NCBI RefSeq assembly: GCF_008086595.1 | Contig: NZ_RXYA01000016.1 | Coordinates: forward strand, 1-64,000 | Reading direction: 5' to 3' | Length of the DNA: 64,000 nt | Origin: Acetobacterium paludosum | GTDB taxonomy: Bacteria; Bacillota; Clostridia; Eubacteriales; Eubacteriaceae | Shown here: positions 1 through 8,577 of the stretch, one piece after another | Position numbering within the stretch: position 1 is the stretch's first letter | Layout: each line of letters starts with the position of its first letter | Notes under the pieces: generated by a model | Seen by the model: only the letters and a program-made list of their open reading frames with translations | Told to the model about the DNA's origin: nothing | Databases searched by the model: none | Position numbers and translations under genes: made by a program

Positions 1-626
1 TGTCGAAAATTGAAGATGTAAAAGCACTGGTGGAAGCCGGTAAATCAAAGAAAATTGCTGCAGCGGTACAAGAAGCACTAGATGCCGGAGATAAAGCGCA
101 GGATATCCTGGATGCCATGGTTGCATCGATGAGTGTCGTCGGAGATAAGTTCTCAGCCGGAGAAATCTTCGTACCGGAAATGCTGATTGCCGCCAAATCA
201 ATGTCCAAAGGGGTTGAAGTACTGAAACCCGTGATGGCCGGTGATACCTCAAACTCATTGGGAACCTGCATCATGGGCACCGTTGCCGGAGATCTGCATG
301 ATATCGGTAAAAACCTGGTTGTGATGATGCTGGAAAGCGCTGGTTTTGACATGGTTGATTTAGGAGTCGACGTAGCGGCTGAAAAATTTGTACAGGCAGT
401 CAAAGATAATGACAATGTTGTCCTGGTAGCCTGTTCAGGTCTGTTGACCACCACTATGCCGGCTCTTAAAGAAGCGGTACAAACTGTTAAAGCTGCCTTC
501 CCTGACATGAAAGTCATTGTTGGCGGCGCACCGGTCACCCCGGAATACGCAGCTGAAATTGGTGCCGATGGCTATGCGCCTGATGCCGGCAGTGCTGCTG
601 TGAAAGCAAAAGAATTAGTCGCTTAA
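1..626 (+). CDS. Corrinoid (B12-binding) methyltransferase protein, 5' end one base outside window
   Basis: Small cobalamin protein of the MtaC/MtbC/MtgC type, carrying a methyl group between a substrate methyltransferase and tetrahydrofolate or CoM-type acceptors. The frame stays open to base 1, where TG followed by TCG AAA ATT reads (A)TG-Ser-Lys-Ile-Glu-Asp-Val-Lys; the start is therefore almost certainly the ATG whose A lies just upstream, not the internal GTG at 30. An N-terminal helical cap domain is followed by the B12 Rossmann domain with the cobalt-ligand motif GDLHDIGKNLV (DxHxxG) and a later GGAPVT loop. Total length of about 208 residues is normal for the family. The next gene is a broken UroD-type methyltransferase, the usual partner. 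Substrate cannot be told from sequence. Confidence 0.95.
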   Translation, partial: SKIEDVKALVEAGKSKKIAAAVQEALDAGDKAQDILDAMVASMSVVGDKFSAGEIFVPEMLIAAKSMSKGVEVLKPVMAGDTSNSLGTCIMGTVAGDLHDIGKNLVVMMLESAGFDMVDLGVDVAAEKFVQAVKDNDNVVLVACSGLLTTTMPALKEAVQTVKAAFPDMKVIVGGAPVTPEYAAEIGADGYAPDAGSAAVKAKELVA

Positions 627-655
627 TAAATATTTTAAGAAACCATTGTTTATAA

Positions 656-1363
656 AAGTCAAATTACATTATCGTAAAAAAATACAGTAAAGAGGCAGTT
701 GATCGCAATGAAAAATTTGTAACGACCTTTTTTGCACCCGGTCTTTTTGAAATGATGCATCATCTGATGGGTATGAAAGACGCTTTGATGAATTTTTATG
801 AAGAACCCGAAGCAATGCATGAACTCATTGATTACATCGTTGACTATGAACTGGAATTTGCAAAAACCGTGATCGATAAAATACATCCCGATGCGCTTTT
901 CCATCATGATGACTGGGGCAGTCAAATATCCACTTTCCTGGCGCCGAAAATGTTTGAAGAATTTTTCCTTCCAGGTTATAAGAAACTATACGGTTTCTAC
1001 AAAGCCAATGGCGTCGAACTGATCATTCATCACAGTGATTCCTTCGCGGCTACTCTCGTTCCTGATATGATCGAAATGGGTATGGATATCTGGCAGGGCG
1101 TAATGAATACCAACAAAATCCCAGAGCTGATTGCGGAATATGGCGGAAAAATTTCTTTCATGGGAGGCCTTCACAGCGGAGAAATCGATTTCCCGGAATG
1201 GACACCTGAAATCTGTGCTGAATATGTTGAAAAAGCTTGTAAAACGAACGGCAAAAAATACTATATTCCATGTTTAACTTCTGGATTGCCAATGAGTTCA
1301 TTCCCCGGTGTTTATGAAGAAGTGACAAGTCAGATTGACAAAATGAGCAGGGAATTGTTCTAA
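656..1363 (+). pseudogene. UroD-family corrinoid methyltransferase, N-terminus missing
   Basis: The open frame runs from a stop at 653 to 1363 without a plausible start before the ATG at 752. Upstream of that ATG the frame already reads like the family (FVTTFFAPGLFEMMHHLMG), so coding homology begins before any start codon. It ends with normal UroD-fold C-terminal motifs. The intact relative at 34045 has roughly 120 more residues at the N-terminus. The position of the family's HxC metal motif reads HHSDS, so the zinc-binding Cys is absent, as in non-MtaA members. Most likely a 5'-deleted remnant of the partner of the corrinoid protein; expression of a shortened protein from 752 cannot be excluded. 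Confidence 0.75.
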
Positions 1364-1400
1364 TGAAAGTATTTCTCTCCAAGTGCTACTAAATAAATTG

Positions 1401-1453
1401 CTCTATTTCGGCATGAATCCGATCAGGATTTAAAGCCGAAATAGAGTTTTTTT
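1401..1453 (+). terminator. Intrinsic terminator after corrinoid/methyltransferase genes
   Basis: Perfect 12-bp stem CTCTATTTCGGC / GCCGAAATAGAG with a nested small stem (AATCC/GGATT) in the loop, followed directly by seven T. Confidence 0.93.
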
Positions 1454-1647
1454 GTCCGTAATCTCAAATTTTTTAAAAAAAATAGAATTAGTGCTGATTA
1501 AATTTAAAAAAAATAAAGGTTCTATTAAGGTAGTTTATATAGTAAAATGGAAATGGCAAAAAACTATAACAAAAAGTGTGCCGATTGAAATTGAGTCAAA
1601 GAATTGATTTTTGATGTGCATAGAAAATAGGGGTAGATAAAAAGAAT

Positions 1648-2700
1648 ATGACAATATCTTTATCGGAATTTATCAATAGCATTATTAGTAATCCGGCGCT
1701 ATTGGTTATTGTAGTGTTAACCCTTGGGGTCATTCTAGTAAATGGTTGGACTGATGCCCCAAATGCCATTGCCACTTGTGTGTCGACAAGATCCATGGCT
1801 CCCAGAAAAGCCATCATGATGGCGGCGGTTTTTAATTTCCTAGGTGTTTTTGTAATGACTTCCATCAGCGCGTCGGTTGCCCAAACGATTGCAAATATGG
1901 TTGATTTCAGCGGAGATTCTGGGGATGCGACCATCGCCTTGTGTGCGGCCCTCTTTGCAATTGTAATATGGGCCACCGCCGCCTGGTATTTTGGAATTCC
2001 AACGAGTGAAAGTCACGCCTTGATAGCCGGAATATCCGGGGCGGCGATTGCGCTGCAAGGCGGCATCGGTGGTATCAATGGTGGAGAATGGATCAAGGTT
2101 ATTTACGGATTGGTCACTTCTACCGTTTTGGGCTTTGTTTTTGGTTTTTTGGTTGTGAAAATTGTGTCGAGAATCTGTAAAAACATGTCCCGGCAAAAGA
2201 CGACCGTTTTTTTTAAAAAAGGCCAGGTTGGCGCAGGAGCCGCGATGGCATTTATGCACGGAGCACAGGATGGCCAGAAGTTCATGGGAATTTTCATGCT
2301 GGGGATTTTCCTGGCTCAGGGTAATGCTGATGCATCAAATTTTGTCATTCCCGTTTGGATGATGGTCTTATGTTCCGTGGTGATGGCCTTAGGTACATCC
2401 ATAGGAGGTATGAAAATCATCAAAACAGTTGGAATGGATATGGTGAAGCTGGAACCTTTTCAGGGATTCAGTGCGGACATGGCGGCTGCAAGCTGTTTAT
2501 TATTATCTTCTATCTGGGGGTTGCCTGTCAGTACAACGCATACAAAAACTACTGCCATTATGGGAGTTGGAGCCGCGAAACGGTTTTCCTCGGTAAACTG
2601 GTCGACTGTAAATGAGATGATTTTAGCCTGGATACTGACATTCCCGGGATGTGGATTAGTTGGCTTTATAATGGCCTGGGTTTTTATGAAAATTTTCTAA
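1648..2700 (+). CDS. pit: Inorganic phosphate transporter, PiT family
   Basis: Low-affinity cation-coupled phosphate permease of the inner membrane. About ten hydrophobic segments; the two PiT signature repeats are visible, NGWTDAPNAIATC near residue 32 and GAQDGQKFMGI in the second half, with the paired loops GIPTSESHALIAG and GLPVSTTHTKT. Length 350 is typical of compact bacterial PiT proteins. The DUF47 gene follows after 12 bp with its own GAAGGAG site, forming the usual pit-DUF47 operon. Confidence 0.93.
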   Translation: MTISLSEFINSIISNPALLVIVVLTLGVILVNGWTDAPNAIATCVSTRSMAPRKAIMMAAVFNFLGVFVMTSISASVAQTIANMVDFSGDSGDATIALCAALFAIVIWATAAWYFGIPTSESHALIAGISGAAIALQGGIGGINGGEWIKVIYGLVTSTVLGFVFGFLVVKIVSRICKNMSRQKTTVFFKKGQVGAGAAMAFMHGAQDGQKFMGIFMLGIFLAQGNADASNFVIPVWMMVLCSVVMALGTSIGGMKIIKTVGMDMVKLEPFQGFSADMAAASCLLLSSIWGLPVSTTHTKTTAIMGVGAAKRFSSVNWSTVNEMILAWILTFPGCGLVGFIMAWVFMKIF

Positions 2701-2712
2701 GAAGGAGTCATA

Positions 2713-3354
2713 ATGGCAAAAAAGGGTAAAACAAAAGGGTATAACTATTACAAGGAATTTATGGTTGTTTCTAATTTGATTGTGAAAGCATCAAATATGT
2801 TGAATGAAATTCTTCATGATCATGATCTTAAGAATACCGACAAAAAGTTGGCAAAATTGCATGAAATCGAACGCAGTGCAGATGAGCAGAAACATGAGAT
2901 GATGAATTACTTGTTCAGTGATTTCCTTCCTCCGATTGAACGGGAAGATATAATTGATTTGGCAAGTGCACTGGATACAGTCATCGATATGATAGAAGAT
3001 ATTTTGAGATACATCGATATGTTTCAAGTACCGAAGATTACATCGGAGATGCTGGAATTCATGGAGATAATTGAAAAATCTGCTTTGAAGATGCATGACG
3101 CAGTAAAAGATTTAAAAAATTTCAAGAAACCAAAAGCGCTTCAGGAAGCAATTATTGAAATTAATCGTTATGAAAATCTTGGCGATGAATTGTATTTAGA
3201 ATCAGTTAAAAAACTTTATATCGAAAAAAATGATTCCCTAAATCCCCTTGATACCGTGGCATTGATAAGGATTTATGATTATTTTGAGAAAAGTTGCGAT
3301 TCTTTTGAAGAAGCGGCAGAAATTATCTCAAGAATTATCTTGAAGAATTCCTAG
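2713..3354 (+). CDS. DUF47 (PhoU-like) protein, Pit partner
   Basis: All-helical, charged protein of 213 residues related to PhoU/YkaA (DUF47), commonly encoded next to PiT permeases and thought to modulate phosphate uptake. Visible signs are amphipathic helices rich in E/D/K and the segment ALDTVIDMIEDILRYIDMF, typical of the family's helical bundle. Ribosome site GAAGGAG precedes the ATG. It is co-transcribed with the permease and followed by a terminator at 3417. Confidence 0.9.
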   Translation: MAKKGKTKGYNYYKEFMVVSNLIVKASNMLNEILHDHDLKNTDKKLAKLHEIERSADEQKHEMMNYLFSDFLPPIEREDIIDLASALDTVIDMIEDILRYIDMFQVPKITSEMLEFMEIIEKSALKMHDAVKDLKNFKKPKALQEAIIEINRYENLGDELYLESVKKLYIEKNDSLNPLDTVALIRIYDYFEKSCDSFEEAAEIISRIILKNS

Positions 3355-3416
3355 TCGCAACGAAAAACAAGGGTGAATTGGAGATGTTTCTCCTGTTACC
3401 AGTATCGTGATAGCGG

Positions 3417-3446
3417 AGACAGGTGGCATTTTTCACTTGTCTTTTT
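3417..3446 (+). terminator. Intrinsic terminator after pit operon
   Basis: AGACAGGTG / CACTTGTCT stem (one G-T pair), 8-nt loop, then four T. Confidence 0.7.
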
Positions 3447-3503
3447 GTGTGTCAAGGCTGGTAAGTTTATCCTAATTAAATTATGAATGGAGTCAAAAAA
3501 GAA

Positions 3504-4403
3504 ATGACTATTACCGTGCTATTGTACTTTTTTATTTATGCTTTTCTAGGTTGGTGTTGTGAAGTATGCTTTGCCGCTTTGAAGGAAGGCAAATTTGTCA
3601 ACAGAGGATTTTTAAACGGACCATTATGTCCGATTTATGGTTTTGGAGTTCTGGCAGTTGTGTTTTTATTACAACCGTTTAAAGAGAATTTCTTCGTGTT
3701 GTTTTTAGGTTCAGTACTTATTACCAGCATAATTGAACTAGTTGCCGGATTTGTTCTTGAAAAGATGTTTCATCAAAAATGGTGGGACTATGCCGACAAA
3801 CCGTTTAATATTGGGGGATATGTATGTCCGTTGTTTTCATTAATGTGGGGAGTTGCATGTTTGGTGGTTGTGGATCGTATCCACCCGCTCATAGCAAAAG
3901 TAGTTAATTTTATACCTGAAATAATAGCAATTATTCTTTTGGCAGTCATTATCATCTTATTTGCAAGTGACTTAATTGCAACCGTTAAAATAATACTTAA
4001 ATTAAATAAAAAATTAGAACGAATCGATGAACTATCAGCGATTATTAAAAAGACATCAAATGAAATAGGCGAGAATCTGGCCACAAAAACCATTGATTTA
4101 GTTAATAAAAAAGATGCGATTGAAGATAAAATAGACAAAAAGAAAAAGCTGCTTGAGGAAGACTGGGCGACTCAGAAAGAAGCAAGAAGAGAAGTTTCGG
4201 AACACCATGAACCAGGAGTTGGTGATATAAAACAAGCCTACAGAGAGCTTTTAGAAGCCAGCCCTTTTGGACAAAAGCGATTGCTGCGGGCATTCCCAGC
4301 GCTGAAATCCACCCAGCATAAAGAAGCTCTGGAAAAAATTAAAGCAGACAAGCTAAAAAATACTGAGTCAGTAGATATTATAGAGGTTGAAAGTACAAAC
4401 TGA
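3504..4403 (+). CDS. CmpB-like putative ABC transporter permease family membrane protein
   Basis: Integral membrane protein of the family annotated as putative ABC-transporter type IV (CmpB/PF06541); true function unknown. Four to five membrane segments in the first 170 residues with the family features FLGWCCEVCFAALKEGKF, NRGFLNGPLCPIYGFG and WDYADKPFNIGGYVCP, then a long charged coiled-coil-like cytoplasmic tail to residue 299. An ATG at 3483 is in frame but has no ribosome site; GGAG at 3489 fits the ATG at 3504. No ABC ATPase is nearby, so the transporter label is only a family name. Confidence 0.8.
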   Translation: MTITVLLYFFIYAFLGWCCEVCFAALKEGKFVNRGFLNGPLCPIYGFGVLAVVFLLQPFKENFFVLFLGSVLITSIIELVAGFVLEKMFHQKWWDYADKPFNIGGYVCPLFSLMWGVACLVVVDRIHPLIAKVVNFIPEIIAIILLAVIIILFASDLIATVKIILKLNKKLERIDELSAIIKKTSNEIGENLATKTIDLVNKKDAIEDKIDKKKKLLEEDWATQKEARREVSEHHEPGVGDIKQAYRELLEASPFGQKRLLRAFPALKSTQHKEALEKIKADKLKNTESVDIIEVESTN

Positions 4404-4456
4404 GGAATTAATGATGGAGTACTTGGCAGTTTTGTAATTTCTTATTATGAAATTAC

Positions 4457-4484
4457 TTGAATATTTATATAATTGTGATATACT
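4457..4484 (+). promoter_or_regulatory. Predicted sigma-A promoter for the Ser/Gln-rich protein
   Basis: TTGAAT, 16-bp spacer, TATACT; start of transcription expected about 65 bp before the ATG at 4559. Confidence 0.55.
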
Positions 4485-4558
4485 TTTTAAAATAGCTTTA
4501 TTGATCGTTTGAATAGTATTTATAAAAATGTAAATATTTTTTAGGAAGGTGATTTAAT

Positions 4559-5167
4559 ATGGAAGTACTCAGTATGGACGTTGCAAAACTTCAAGGAAAT
4601 ACAGCGACGGTTACAAAAAAAGTTCAAGAGACAACAATAAAATCAGATGCTGAAAGCATCGGTGGTCAAGGCTCTGCTCAGGAAGCAAACAGTTATTACA
4701 AATATGACTCGATAGAACTTAGTCAGGATTATCTGGAATACAAGACGAAAAGTGAGAATAGTTCAGTAGAAAGCGATACGAATCTCCAAAATGCCGCATC
4801 ACCACAGGGAAAACCAGCTGAGATACCATCACAGACGAGCGCGGAGACAACATCAACTGCTGTTGGTGGTGACGTCAGTGTTTCACAGGAGACGGTGTCC
4901 AGTGACAGTGCATCCACAAGTGCTTCATCTGATGATCTATCATCTTATTCCGATTCCGAATTAAAAAGTTTAAAAGATGCTGGGAGAATAACAGTTGCAC
5001 AGTATGATTCGGAAATAGCCAGCAGGAAGATCAGTACTCAAACTGCAGCTGCTCAAACCGTAGTTTCTCAAACGAACGACACCCAAAAGCAGACACCTCA
5101 AATGCAGAATACCCAGACCCAGAGCAATCAAACCAAAAGCACAGTTGCAAACCCCAGTATTTTGTAG
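4559..5167 (+). CDS. Ser/Thr/Gln-rich protein of unknown function
   Basis: Not recognised. 202 residues with a strong AGGAAGGTG ribosome site, its own promoter and its own terminator, so it is a real single-gene unit. It lacks a signal peptide or membrane segment. Low complexity (Ser, Thr, Gln, Ala) surrounds a short ordered stretch YSDSELKSLKDAGRITVAQ, which resembles the short helical hairpin of SHOCT-like domains, and a segment YYKYDSIELSQDYLEY near residue 55. The Gln/Thr-rich tail suggests a disordered or linker-type protein. Confidence 0.7.
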   Translation: MEVLSMDVAKLQGNTATVTKKVQETTIKSDAESIGGQGSAQEANSYYKYDSIELSQDYLEYKTKSENSSVESDTNLQNAASPQGKPAEIPSQTSAETTSTAVGGDVSVSQETVSSDSASTSASSDDLSSYSDSELKSLKDAGRITVAQYDSEIASRKISTQTAAAQTVVSQTNDTQKQTPQMQNTQTQSNQTKSTVANPSIL

Positions 5168-5209
5168 TAATCAAGTATAAATCAAGTATATATAATATAA
5201 AATATCCGG

Positions 5210-5246
5210 ATCACCCCTTTGGAATACGCCATCAGGGGTGATTTTT
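5210..5246 (+). terminator. Intrinsic terminator
   Basis: ATCACCCCT / AGGGGTGAT stem followed by TTTT, 43 bp after the preceding stop codon. Confidence 0.88.
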
Positions 5247-5343
5247 GCAGTTGTTCATTAGTTTTAAAGCAGAATGGCGGATAATTGGGACTTAATATGT
5301 TATAATTTAGGACAAAATTAATGATTAAGAAAAGGAACTTATA

Positions 5344-6573
5344 ATGAATCATATTGAAAAATTACAGGAATATGCAAGACTGATTGTTCGGACCGGGGCT
5401 AATGTTCAGAAGAAACAGTATGTGGTTTTAAGCTGTGGCGTTGAGAATGTTTCCTTTGGTCGGATGGTCGTTGAAGAAGCCTATAAGGTTGGAGCAAAAG
5501 ATGTCATCGTTTTCTGGAACGATGTCAAAACAAGCAGGACCCGATTTGACTATGCAGCTATGGAAGTTCTGGAAGACATTCCAGAATGGCGGGCAGAGTC
5601 GAAAAACTACTATGCCAGAGAGAAAGCCGCCTTTATAGCGGTGACTGGGAGTGATCCGGAAGCTTATCTTGGCGTGGATAGCGAAAAACTGAAAGTAAGT
5701 TCTCGGGCATCCGACGAGGCTTTTAAAACTTATTACAAGATGATGATGAACAGTGAAATACAATGGTGTGTTGCTGCCGTACCGGAAGCAAAATGGGCGA
5801 TGAAGGTCTTTCCTGAATTATCCGAAGAAGCTGCCATGGAAAATCTTTGGGATGCCATCTTTGCTTCAGTCAGAATCGGTAGGGAAGACGCGGTCAAGGC
5901 ATGGGCAAGACACAATACCTTTCTGAATGAAAAATGCAGGATACTGAATGACCACCATTTTGAAAAACTCCATTATAAAAACAGTCTCGGTACGGATTTT
6001 ACCGTTGGCCTACAGCAAGACCATATCTGGGAAGGTGGCGGAGAATTTACCCCGGAGCAGGTCTGTTTTTTTGCAAATATGCCCACCGAAGAAATTTTCA
6101 CCACGCCGGACTGCAACTTCGCGGAAGGAACCGTGGTGGCGGCAATGCCGCTCAGTCATCAGGGCAACCTCATTGAGAAATTCAGCATAACCTTCCATAA
6201 AGGAAAGGTATCTGATTTTAAAGCCGAAAAAGGATACGATATCTTAAAGATGATTATTGAGATGGATGAAGGCTCAGATCGACTGGGTGAAGTGGCGCTG
6301 GTGCCTTATGATTCACCAATTTCCAATACGGGAATTCTTTTCTATGAGACTTTATTTGATGAAAATGCAGCCTGTCATTTTGCTTTGGGAGAATGCTATC
6401 CCACCACTGTCAAAGGCGGCGGAAATATGAGCAGCGAAGCATTGAAGAAAGTGGGGGCCAACCAGTCAATGACACATGTCGATTTTATGATTGGAACGAA
6501 AGATCTGGAGATCATCGGAAACACAAAAGACGGTCGTGAAATCTGTATTTTCAAAAACGGCAATTGGGCTTGA
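5344..6573 (+). CDS. M29-family aminopeptidase (AmpS/PepS type)
   Basis: Cytoplasmic metallo-aminopeptidase of family M29, releasing N-terminal residues from peptides. 409 residues is the standard length. Family features: N-terminal YARLIVRTGANVQKKQ, VVEEAYKVGAKDV, central GTDFTVGLQQDHIWEGGG, FANMPTEEIFTTPD (metal-ligand Glu), FDENAACHFALGECYP (Glu and His ligands) and the C-terminal THVDFMIGT with ligand His and Asp. Ribosome site AAAGGAA just before the ATG. It is monocistronic, with a hairpin between it and the convergent SDR gene. Confidence 0.93.
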   Translation: MNHIEKLQEYARLIVRTGANVQKKQYVVLSCGVENVSFGRMVVEEAYKVGAKDVIVFWNDVKTSRTRFDYAAMEVLEDIPEWRAESKNYYAREKAAFIAVTGSDPEAYLGVDSEKLKVSSRASDEAFKTYYKMMMNSEIQWCVAAVPEAKWAMKVFPELSEEAAMENLWDAIFASVRIGREDAVKAWARHNTFLNEKCRILNDHHFEKLHYKNSLGTDFTVGLQQDHIWEGGGEFTPEQVCFFANMPTEEIFTTPDCNFAEGTVVAAMPLSHQGNLIEKFSITFHKGKVSDFKAEKGYDILKMIIEMDEGSDRLGEVALVPYDSPISNTGILFYETLFDENAACHFALGECYPTTVKGGGNMSSEALKKVGANQSMTHVDFMIGTKDLEIIGNTKDGREICIFKNGNWA

Positions 6574-6594
6574 ATGTGAAGTTGACAGCATTTA

Positions 6595-6627
6595 GCCCAG
6601 TCAATTCTTTTATATAATTGACTGGGC
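6595..6627. repeat. Perfect inverted repeat between convergent genes
   Basis: 12-bp arms GCCCAGTCAATT / AATTGACTGGGC with a 9-nt loop. No T-run follows on either strand, so it may be a transcript-end stabiliser or a weak bidirectional terminator. Confidence 0.8.
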
Positions 6628-6652
6628 CGAAAGCATAAATGGTGGGGAAATG

Positions 6653-7429
6653 TTATACGATCGAAGTACCGCCATCAATAATAATATGCTGTGAAGTAAT
6701 ATATGAAGAAGCATCTGAGGATAGAAAAATGATGGCTCCATTACATTCCCCGCGGTTACCGGGTCTTCCAGCAGGTGAATTATGATTGTACATCTTTAAA
6801 AATGCCTCTGATTTGAATAACGTATCCACCGTCATTTCGGATTCAAATAGTCCCGGTCCCACGGAATTTACCGTGATGCCATTTTGCATGTATGTTGCCG
6901 CCATCGCCATGGTAAGGCCTCTTACCGCTGCTTTGGTGGTATTATATGAATGACGGACTAATGCTAGCTCTTTATCTGCAATAATGGCATTGACCGAAGC
7001 GGTGTTTACAATCTTACCGTAGTTCTTATCCTTCATATGCGGTATAACGTACTTGCACATATTAACGATACCCATAACATTGGTATCAAAGGCTTTCTGC
7101 CATTCAGCAGCCGACATGGATTCAACGGTCCCATGAAGTGCTACGCCGGCATTATTCAAAAGGATATCGAGGTGTCCGAAAGTTTGAAAGACTTCTGCAA
7201 CGGCTGATTTTGTGCTTTCTTCTTTGGTTACATCACATTGAACGGCAAGTACTTTATGACCGAAATTAGTGATTAGTTCTTGAGCTAATTCTTCTAAACG
7301 GTCTTTTCTGCGGGCCAAGATGGCCACATCAGCGCCGGCTTCGGCATAAGCCCTTGCCGCATCAGCACCCAATCCGCCTGAGGCGCCAGTGACAATGGCT
7401 ACTTTTCCAGTCAAATCAAATAAATTCAT
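6653..7429 (-). CDS. Short-chain dehydrogenase/reductase (SDR)
   Basis: Classical NAD(P)-dependent SDR of 258 residues, similar in style to gluconate 5-dehydrogenase/3-oxoacyl reductase members. Visible: cofactor loop TGASGGLG, NNAG at about residue 90, catalytic Ser in NTASVNA, YNTTK catalytic Tyr/Lys, and the PG motif after the active site. ARRKDR following the second beta strand suggests NADP(H) preference. GGAGTGGT ribosome site on the minus strand. Substrate is not predictable; it stands alone. Confidence 0.9.
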   Translation of the reverse strand: MNLFDLTGKVAIVTGASGGLGADAARAYAEAGADVAILARRKDRLEELAQELITNFGHKVLAVQCDVTKEESTKSAVAEVFQTFGHLDILLNNAGVALHGTVESMSAAEWQKAFDTNVMGIVNMCKYVIPHMKDKNYGKIVNTASVNAIIADKELALVRHSYNTTKAAVRGLTMAMAATYMQNGITVNSVGPGLFESEMTVDTLFKSEAFLKMYNHNSPAGRPGNRGECNGAIIFLSSDASSYITSQHIIIDGGTSIV

Positions 7430-7678
7430 ATTACCACTCCTTTAAATTTAATATTGAGCATTATCTTATCAGCATTCGTCAAAGGTGTCAACGTTTTCAC
7501 GAAAAATGCTTATATTTAATATTTTAAATAAGTTATCATTTACGTGATCAGCAGACATTTGGAAATTAATGATAAAGTCAGATCAGGGTAATTGTTAATT
7601 ATTGCTTTAGCTAACTTTAGAAATGAATATATCATCGCGTTTTCACATTAAATAAAAATATTAAGTTGAGGATAAATT

Positions 7679-8563
7679 ATGAAATGTTATTTATGTCCGC
7701 GAAACTGCGGGGCTGACCGTGATAACGGGGAAATTGGTTTCTGCGGAGAGACAAATGCAATCGTGGCCGCTCGGGCGGCGCTCCATTTGTGGGAAGAACC
7801 CTGTATTTCCGGGGAAGCCGGTTCCGGGGCGGTGTTCTTTTCCGGATGCAATCTGCGCTGTGTATTCTGCCAGAATGTTCATATCGCAAGGGCAAAGATC
7901 GGTAAGAAGATACCGGTGGAGAGGCTGGCAGCGATTTTCATGGAGCTAGAGGCAAAGGGCGCGTTAAATATCAACCTTGTAACGCCCACCCATTATGTCC
8001 TGCAGATCATTGAAGCACTGGAACTTGCGAAAGACCAGGGCCTTGATCTTCCTGTGATTTACAATACCGCCAGTTATGAAAAAGTTGAGACCTTAAAGTT
8101 GTTGGAAGGCAAAGTGAATATTTTTCTACCGGATTTTAAATATTTGGATCCTGATCTCAGCAGAAAATATTCCAAGGCTATTGATTATCCAGAGACTGCC
8201 AAAGCAGCGTTGAAGGAAATGGTTCGTCAAATAGGAAAACCGGTATTTGATGAAGACGGCATAATGAAAAAGGGGGTCATTGTTAGACATCTCATGCTTC
8301 CGGGTGGTCTGGAAGATTCGAAGAAGATCATTAAATATCTTCACGAAAGATACGGAAATTTAATTTATATCAGCATCATGAATCAGTTTACGCCACTGCC
8401 TCATGTGAAAAAATTCCCAGAACTGGACCGGAAAATCAGTTCAGCAGAATATGATGAACTGCTAGATTATGCGATTGCTCTGGGGGTAGAAAATGCCTTC
8501 ATTCAAGAGGGTGGCACCGCAGAAGAAAGCTTTATTCCGAAGTTTGATAACGAAGGCGTTTAA
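7679..8563 (+). CDS. Radical SAM protein, PflX/COG1313 type
   Basis: Radical SAM enzyme resembling pyruvate-formate-lyase-activase-like protein PflX. The N-terminal CYLCPRNCGADR supplies an extra Cys set, and GCNLRCVFCQN carries the CxxxCxxC cluster motif. 294 residues; TIM-barrel-like remainder with VTPTHYV and MLPGGLEDSKKII. The start ATG has GAGGATAA upstream. An aldehyde dehydrogenase follows after 14 bp with a GGGAGG site, so they are likely co-transcribed. Target protein or small molecule unknown. Confidence 0.87.
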   Translation: MKCYLCPRNCGADRDNGEIGFCGETNAIVAARAALHLWEEPCISGEAGSGAVFFSGCNLRCVFCQNVHIARAKIGKKIPVERLAAIFMELEAKGALNINLVTPTHYVLQIIEALELAKDQGLDLPVIYNTASYEKVETLKLLEGKVNIFLPDFKYLDPDLSRKYSKAIDYPETAKAALKEMVRQIGKPVFDEDGIMKKGVIVRHLMLPGGLEDSKKIIKYLHERYGNLIYISIMNQFTPLPHVKKFPELDRKISSAEYDELLDYAIALGVENAFIQEGGTAEESFIPKFDNEGV

Positions 8564-8577
8564 ATAGGGAGGTTAGT

